Both the position numbers and the translations under genes were made by a program. From positions 10,564 through 74,563 of the forward strand of contig NZ_KB900002.1 in assembly GCF_000378505.1 (NCBI RefSeq): a DNA stretch of 64,000 nucleotides, in the 5' to 3' direction. Numbering within the stretch: the first letter of the stretch is position 1; each line of letters starts with the position of its first letter. This stretch comes from Modicisalibacter luteus DSM 23508 (GTDB lineage: Bacteria; Pseudomonadota; Gammaproteobacteria; Pseudomonadales; Halomonadaceae). The notes under the pieces were generated by a model. It was not told the DNA's origin. It did not search any database and worked only from the letters and a program-made list of their open reading frames with translations. This document shows, piece by piece, positions 60,313 to 64,000 of the stretch.

Positions 60313-61137
60313 CATGAGCTAAGTTCCGTCAGAGGCAGCGAGAATCGCTTTCGCATTCAGAACTATCTGTCCTCTTTTCCTCTAGGCTTACGCTGGATTC
60401 AACAGATGGGGTCCACTTCAGTTGTCAAAATAAGATTTTGTTGCTGGCAAGTAAAATGCCAGACTAACGGGCATCAAAGGGCAAGCGAAACGCTGCTTAA
60501 CGTATCATTTTGACTGTGCTAGCGCGGCATACTGGAGAACCAGCATTCGTCTATTTGCTTCGCCATGGCGCCACCAGGCTCAAGGGTCCCAAGTATCAAG
60601 TAACGCCGAAGCCTAATGTATCGCCACGAATTTACCGCTAAACAATAGCTTACCAATCCCGGTATATCGCGGTAGGGGGTGTCATCCTCGGCGCTGTCGG
60701 TATGCTGCAGTTTCGAGATCATCTATCATCGGCTAGCCTCAGAATAAAGGTCGCAGGCTCTTCCTCCGATCATGCGCCCGCCCACAACGCGCTCTGGGGG
60801 ACCGCAGAGGATCCAAAGGATCTCAGCCGATTTCGCGCAGCTAACAGCAGGCGGCTTGCGCGGGATGCTTCTAGCTCTCTGGCCTTCACGCAGCATCATG
60901 GTTCAGAGAAGGAAAAAGGGGCCGACCTTGCATAAATACTAGGTGCGAATTTAGAGGTATGTAGACAGGATAGCCCCTGCCACTGAACTATTAATATCCG
61001 AGATAGATCTCGGCCTGTTTTCGCACTCCGAGAATTATCTTTTTCGCGTCGTTATCTACTAACTGTGATTAGCAGCTTCGGCTAAATCATAGCTTAGTGC
61101 CGTAAATACTTCTGAGATCGTAGGCGAAACCTGAAAG
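60313..61137. other. Non-coding or degraded stretch
   Basis: About 800 bp in which no open frame shows family features, codon bias or a good ribosome site. Base composition is lower in GC than the surroundings. Probably debris. Confidence 0.45.
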
Positions 61138-61362
61138 CTATTCATCTTTTCTGTAGAAATTAAGCGAGTCTTGAACGAGATCAGCGTAGCTGCCAAGCGC
61201 TCCCAATTCCTTTCTGAAATCAAAGCCTTGTTCATGTCTAGCTCGTATGGATAGCAGCTCCATAACAGCTGCGACAGCATGCGCTCGGCGTACTTCAGGG
61301 CTAACTGACTGTGTTGCAGCAGAATAAGCATTAAATATAATTGGCGAGTCCTTTTCACACAT
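61138..61362 (-). CDS. Small hypothetical protein
   Basis: 74 residues (MCEKDSPIIFNAYSAATQSV...). The middle (RRAHAVAAVMELLSIRARHE) is a plausible helix with good hydrophobic spacing; AAAGG lies about 8 bp upstream of ATG. A second, overlapping minus-strand frame (61059-61358) is less protein-like. No family recognised; coding status uncertain. Confidence 0.4.
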   Translation of the reverse strand: MCEKDSPIIFNAYSAATQSVSPEVRRAHAVAAVMELLSIRARHEQGFDFRKELGALGSYADLVQDSLNFYRKDE

Positions 61363-61537
61363 AGCGCAACCTTTATAATGATGGCTTAACTGGCATAGCT
61401 TAACAAAGCTGGGGTTCGTTCTCTTGTCAAAAGTTGTTTTTTTACGACATTTTTACGGCAGCCCTAAGAAGCCTAATCGATATTTTACGCTTCCTCTCCC
61501 TAAGCTTGGCTTACTTTTTCCCTGAGGAGTCAAGGCC

Positions 61538-61696
61538 ATGCAAACCTTCTTATTATCCCTTTCTCTCGCAGTCGGTGCCTACCTGTTCATGGCCCGAGTG
61601 GTTCTAGGAGACGGCAATGAACGAGGTCATATTCTGTTATGCGCTGGTCATAGGATTGGCGCTTCCCTTAGGGCTGTATATGGCCCACGCTTTTGA
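61538..61696 (+). CDS. kdpF: Possible KdpF-like small membrane subunit
   Basis: 52 codons from ATG 61538 with GAGGAG 8 bp upstream. Residues 2-24 form a single hydrophobic helix (QTFLLSLSLAVGAYLFMARV), the only feature of KdpF, which normally has about 29 residues. The rest overlaps the start of kdpA by 80 bp and looks like read-through sequence. Its position directly before kdpA supports the call; length does not. Confidence 0.5.
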   Translation: MQTFLLSLSLAVGAYLFMARVVLGDGNERGHILLCAGHRIGASLRAVYGPRF

Positions 61697-63335
61697 AGAC
61701 TCACGAAAGGGGCCCCTGGATGGAGTCTTTCGCCCCATCGAATCCGTACTGTATCGACTAGCAGACATCGATGCGCACCGCTCGATGACGTGGCAAGCCT
61801 ACGCCTGGGCCGTTGTCAAGCTGCACGTTCTATTGATCTTGCTGGCCTGGGTGATATTCATGGTCCAGGGCTTGCTGCCGCTAAACCCCGACGGCATCCC
61901 TAGTATGGCCTGGGACACGTCCCTACACACGGCCGTTTCCTTTGCCACCAACACCAACCAGCAGCACTACTCCGGCCAGGCCCAGCTCTCCTACCTGAGC
62001 CAAACCTTCGCCATCGTGACCTTGCAGTTCGTTACCCCAGCCACGGGCCTGGCGGTGCTTCTGGCCATTGCCCGCGTGCTACTCATGAAAACAAGCGGCA
62101 CGCGGCCATCCGAAGCGGTAGCGCAAGACATCAGCGTAGGCAATTATTACCGCGACCGAGTACGTACCCTGCTGCGCGTTATGCTGCCGGCCGCCACTGT
62201 AGTAGCCTTGCTGCTGGTTTGGCAGGGGGTGCCGAGCACCTACCAGGGTGCCCAAACAGTAAAACCACTGGACGACGTGATCACCGCGACCCAGGAAATC
62301 CCGCTCGGCCCGGTCGCTGCGATGGTGGCCATTAAGCAGCTCGGCACCAACGGCGGCGGTTGGTACGGACCCAACTCCAGCGTACCGCTGGAGAATCCTA
62401 CGCCGCTGTCCAACATTATCGAGACCGTTTCCCTGCTGCTGTTTCCAGTCGCCTTGCTCGTCACCGTTGGCGTCATGACGGGACGGCACCGCTTGATGAT
62501 AGGCATCGGGGCCATCATGCTGACCTTCTCTTTGGTCTCCTCGACAACTGCAATCCTCTCGGAAAGGCTGCCCAACACGGCGTTCGAGGGCCTGGCCACG
62601 GCCGGCAGCCCCAACATGGAAGGCGAGGAGGTTCGCTTCGGCCCCGAGATGTCGGCGCTGTGGGCAAGCTGGACCACTCAGACCTCCAACGGCGCGGTCA
62701 ACGCCATGCACGACAGCTTCAATCCGCTGGGCGGGCTGGTGACGCTGATGGACATGTTCGTCAACGTGTCCTTTGGGGGTATTGGTGTCGGTCTGATCGG
62801 CTACCTGCTGTATCTGATGCTGGCCGCCTTTATCGGTTCGCTGATGATCGGCCGAGCACCCGAATTGCTGGGCAAGCCGCTGGAAACCCGTGAAATTCGC
62901 TGGATCTCGCTGGCGATCCTCGCCCAGCCCCTGATCATCCTCAGTTTGACGACGCTGACTGTGGCTTTTCCGGGCTTGGCCGGTAACTCCAACCCGTCGT
63001 TTCACGGCCTGTCCCAAGTGCTCTATGAATACACCTCGGCCTTCGCCAACAACGGCTCCGGATTCGAGGGGCTGGCTGACGACACGCCCTGGTGGAACCT
63101 GACCTGCGTCGTGGCGCTTCTGGTCGGGCGCTTCCTGCCCATGCTCGCCCCGCTGGCGGTTTCCGCTTGGCTGGCCGGCAAGCGTACCGCTCCTACAGGG
63201 CGAGGCAATCTGGCCATGGACAGCGGCGCCTTCGTCGGCCTCACTGCAGGCGTCATCGTCATTATAAACCTGCTGGGCTTCCTGCCGGTGTTGGTGCTTG
63301 GCCCGGTCGCAGAACAGCTGGCACTCGGCTTCTGA
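61617..63335 (+). CDS. kdpA: Potassium-transporting ATPase K+-binding subunit KdpA
   Basis: 572 residues, ten or more helices. High-affinity K+ uptake, the K+-selective subunit. Pore-loop motifs: FATNTNQQHYSGQAQLSYLSQ, KQLGTNGGGWYGPNSSVPLENP, and FANNGSGFEGLADDTPWWN; N-terminal LALPLGLYMAHAF. A GGAG ribosome site (61607-61610) is 6 bp upstream. It is followed by kdpB after 15 bp. Useful for osmotic adaptation in a halophile; kdpD/E are outside the window. Confidence 0.96.
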   Translation: MNEVIFCYALVIGLALPLGLYMAHAFEDSRKGPLDGVFRPIESVLYRLADIDAHRSMTWQAYAWAVVKLHVLLILLAWVIFMVQGLLPLNPDGIPSMAWDTSLHTAVSFATNTNQQHYSGQAQLSYLSQTFAIVTLQFVTPATGLAVLLAIARVLLMKTSGTRPSEAVAQDISVGNYYRDRVRTLLRVMLPAATVVALLLVWQGVPSTYQGAQTVKPLDDVITATQEIPLGPVAAMVAIKQLGTNGGGWYGPNSSVPLENPTPLSNIIETVSLLLFPVALLVTVGVMTGRHRLMIGIGAIMLTFSLVSSTTAILSERLPNTAFEGLATAGSPNMEGEEVRFGPEMSALWASWTTQTSNGAVNAMHDSFNPLGGLVTLMDMFVNVSFGGIGVGLIGYLLYLMLAAFIGSLMIGRAPELLGKPLETREIRWISLAILAQPLIILSLTTLTVAFPGLAGNSNPSFHGLSQVLYEYTSAFANNGSGFEGLADDTPWWNLTCVVALLVGRFLPMLAPLAVSAWLAGKRTAPTGRGNLAMDSGAFVGLTAGVIVIINLLGFLPVLVLGPVAEQLALGF

Positions 63336-63350
63336 GGGAGAAAAGGCACC

Positions 63351-64000
63351 ATGTCCACCTCAACCCAAACCCGCTCTGCGACGCATCGCGAACCGAGGCG
63401 CCTCCACTGGGGCGGCCTGATCAAGGCCGCCTTCCTTCGCCTGGGACCGCGCTCTCTGGCCCGCAACCCGGTGATGGCCGTGGTCGGCATCGGCACTCTT
63501 GTCTGTGCCCTTTACACCGGCCAGGCGACTGCCAGGGGAGAAAGCCTCGCCTTCGCCCTGGCAGTGACCCTGGTCCTGCTGGCGACCGTGTTGTTCGCCA
63601 ATGGCGCGGAGGCGCTGGCTGAGTCCCGGGGCAAGGCTCATGCCGGCAGCCTATGGGCCACGCGTGGCCAGCTCAGGGCAAGCAAGTTACTAAAGGATGA
63701 TCACGAAGCCATGGTGGCCGCCGACACGCTGCGACGCGGCGACCGTATCAGGGTCGTGGCTGGCGAGCTGATTCCCGCAGATGGCGAGATCGTCGAGGGA
63801 GCCGGTTCGATCAACGAGTCTGCGGTGACCGGCGAATCTGCCCCCGTGTTGCGTGAAGCAGGCACCGATAGCAGCGGCGTCAGTGCCGGGACCCAACTGC
63901 TGTCAGACGAGTTAATCATTGAAGTCCGTGTCGGCCCGGGCGAGTCGCTGCTGGACCAGATGATCGCCCTGGCCGAAGGTGCCTACCGTCAGAAAACACC
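63351..64000 (+). CDS. kdpB: Potassium-transporting P-type ATPase KdpB, N-terminal part (cut by window end)
   Basis: 216 residues are visible from ATG 63351 (GAGGGAG at 63334-63340). Two N-terminal helices, VLFANGAEALAESRGKAHA of the first cytoplasmic region, the actuator domain with GDRIRVVAGELIPADGEIVEG and the TGES motif SINESAVTGESAPV, and MIALAEGAYRQKT at the edge. The phosphorylation site DKTGT is outside the window. Energises KdpA. Confidence 0.95.
   Translation, partial: MSTSTQTRSATHREPRRLHWGGLIKAAFLRLGPRSLARNPVMAVVGIGTLVCALYTGQATARGESLAFALAVTLVLLATVLFANGAEALAESRGKAHAGSLWATRGQLRASKLLKDDHEAMVAADTLRRGDRIRVVAGELIPADGEIVEGAGSINESAVTGESAPVLREAGTDSSGVSAGTQLLSDELIIEVRVGPGESLLDQMIALAEGAYRQKT

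Overview
The window looks like a chromosomal segment of a halophilic, facultatively denitrifying gammaproteobacterium. A Halomonas-type organism is the best guess from gene content, acidic proteins, GC-rich codon use and gene order; no 16S or other phylogenetic marker is present, so the genus is inferred, not shown.

Layout. (1) 1-4455: a copper-resistance operon with the C-terminal end of the multicopper oxidase CopA, CopB, a cytochrome c with a His/Asp/Met-rich tail, the CopR/CopS two-component system and a CusF-like gene cut short by an IS3-family element (4453-5695). (2) 5700-9850: a degraded accessory stretch with a truncated polyamine-type binding protein, a MarR regulator, a frameshifted nuclease-like gene, a small membrane protein and a tyrosine recombinase. 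(3) 9855-20580: remnants and working parts of anaerobic nitrogen metabolism: a frameshifted and truncated nosR, cytochrome c551, hemN, a guanidinium exporter under a guanidine-II riboswitch, flavohaemoglobin, nnrS, and a napEFD operon whose napABC part is gone. (4) 20640-34380: O2-independent ubiquinone synthesis (ubiU, ubiV, ubiT), a cytochrome P450 behind an FNR-like box, class III ribonucleotide reductase split into two ORFs plus nrdG, norR, the di-iron repair protein YtfE and quinol NO reductase norZ. (5) 34480-57285: a hemN paralogue, anr (Fe-S FNR), narG alone, then narXL, narK1-narK2, narHJI, a parvulin, moaB, moeA, a Dnr-like regulator and moaA. (6) 57386-61360: IS-ridden debris. (7) 61538-64000: kdpF(?)-kdpA-kdpB, the last cut by the window end.

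How the parts work together. Anr (and the Dnr-like regulator) can explain thirteen FNR-type boxes of the form TTGAT-N4-ATCAA in front of the respiratory, haem, quinone, DNA-precursor and NO-defence genes. In several promoters the box centre lies exactly 29.5 bp before a recognisable -10 hexamer, as in class II activation at -41.5. NarL 7-2-7 sites accompany the boxes at narG, narK1 and narH at nearly constant spacing. NorR has three GT-N7-AC sites plus a -24/-12 promoter in front of ytfE. The genes describe nitrate respiration to nitrite, NO reduction to N2O and NO detoxification. No nitrite reductase is in the window, the periplasmic nitrate reductase is broken and the nosR copy is broken.

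The most unusual points are the separation of narG from narHJI (with a narK-like start relic before narG), the encoding of the glycyl-radical domain of NrdD by its own 61-codon ORF, the anaerobically placed P450, and the high number of genes broken by single-base indels or nonsense codons, which could be real decay or sequence error.
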